Origin: JBGPIK01 sp041484845
GTDB lineage: Bacteria; Desulfobacterota; Binatia; UBA9968
Assembly: GCA_041484845.1 (NCBI GenBank)
Contig: JBGPIK010000437.1
Location: 1 to 5,603 of the forward strand
Length of the DNA: 5,603 nucleotides
Direction: 5' to 3'
Part shown: piece after piece, positions 5,301-5,603 of the stretch
Layout: every line of letters begins with the position of its first letter
Numbering within the stretch: position 1 is the first letter of the stretch
Position numbers and translations under genes: made by a program
The notes under the pieces: generated by a model
Seen by the model: the letters and a program-made list of their open reading frames with translations, nothing else
What the model was told of the DNA's origin: nothing
The model's database searches: none

Positions 5301-5603
5301 ATGTTCAGCAAAATCGCCCATCGCGGAGCGTCGGGTCATTTCCCGGAAAATACGCGTCTGGCTTTTGAGAAGGCTGTTGAGGCGCGCGTGGACATGATTG
5401 AACTTGATTGCCAACTCACCATGGATGGTCATGTGGTGGTTTTTCATGACGAGCGGCTCGAACGAACCGCACGCGTAAACGGAGCCGTCAAAAACAAGAC
5501 GCTCGCAGAGCTCAAAAAGCTCGATGTCGGTCAATGGCGTAAGAAAACTCACAAGGGAGAGCGCATTTTGACCCTCGAAGAAGTTCTCGAGGTCGTCGGC
5601 CAA
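5301..5603 (+). CDS. Glycerophosphodiester phosphodiesterase, N-terminal part (runs off window)
   Basis: GDPD enzymes hydrolyse glycerophosphodiesters, released from phospholipid headgroups, to glycerol 3-phosphate and an alcohol. The visible 101 residues carry the N-terminal half of the active site on a TIM-barrel: HRGASGHFPENT (H7, R8, E16, N17), IELDCQLTMDG (E34 and D36, metal ligands) and VVVFHDERLERT (H49, D50). LTLEEVLEVV near the right edge matches the conserved 'PTLEEvL' region. No signal peptide or transmembrane segment precedes the barrel, so this looks like a cytoplasmic UgpQ-type enzyme rather than a secreted GlpQ. ATG 5301 is the first start after the in-frame stop at 5247-5249. 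No clear Shine-Dalgarno is seen. The gene lies 114 bases after tlyA on the same strand and may be a separate transcription unit. The C-terminal half lies beyond the window. Confidence 0.9.
   Translation, partial: MFSKIAHRGASGHFPENTRLAFEKAVEARVDMIELDCQLTMDGHVVVFHDERLERTARVNGAVKNKTLAELKKLDVGQWRKKTHKGERILTLEEVLEVVGQ

Noticed and set aside
5286..5603. 105-residue minus-strand frame at the right edge
   Set aside because: Antisense to the GDPD gene, whose active-site motifs are unmistakable on the plus strand.

Overview
The window holds a conserved bacterial housekeeping block: the small subunit of exonuclease VII (xseB), a short-chain prenyl diphosphate synthase (ispA), 1-deoxy-D-xylulose-5-phosphate synthase (dxs) and a TlyA-type rRNA methyltransferase. 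An oppositely oriented DUF523-DUF1722 gene lies inside the block, between xseB and ispA, and the 5' half of a glycerophosphodiester phosphodiesterase gene follows. The order xseB-ispA-dxs-tlyA is known from Bacillus-type and many deltaproteobacterial chromosomes. The DNA is moderately GC-rich. An uncultivated deltaproteobacterial-like (Desulfobacterota or Binatota-type) chromosome fits, but this is a low-confidence inference from gene order and protein style, since no marker gene is present.

Layout. Positions 3-86 are the tail of an unidentified upstream gene. xseB follows at 100-363 (+). A convergent gap at 364-501 separates it from the DUF523-DUF1722 gene at 502-1461 (-). The divergent gap 1462-1604 carries a plausible promoter for each direction. 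ispA (1605-2540), dxs (2542-4458) and tlyA (4437-5186) then run as a tight (+) unit, with a 1-base gap and then a 22-base overlap. A 114-base gap with weak hairpins precedes the GDPD gene, which starts at 5301 and runs off the window.

How the genes work together. Dxs makes 1-deoxyxylulose 5-phosphate, the entry compound of the MEP pathway. IspA condenses the resulting C5 units into farnesyl (or a similar) diphosphate, the precursor of undecaprenyl carriers and quinone side chains. TlyA and XseB are not isoprenoid enzymes but commonly travel with them. The DUF523 protein is probably an iron-sulfur enzyme of the thiouracil desulfidase (TudS) type.

I see no phage, IS element, CRISPR array, tRNA or rRNA, and no convincing new multi-gene system. 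The points most worth a second look are the altered thiamine-diphosphate loop of the Dxs protein and the antisense DUF523-DUF1722 gene that splits the usual operon.
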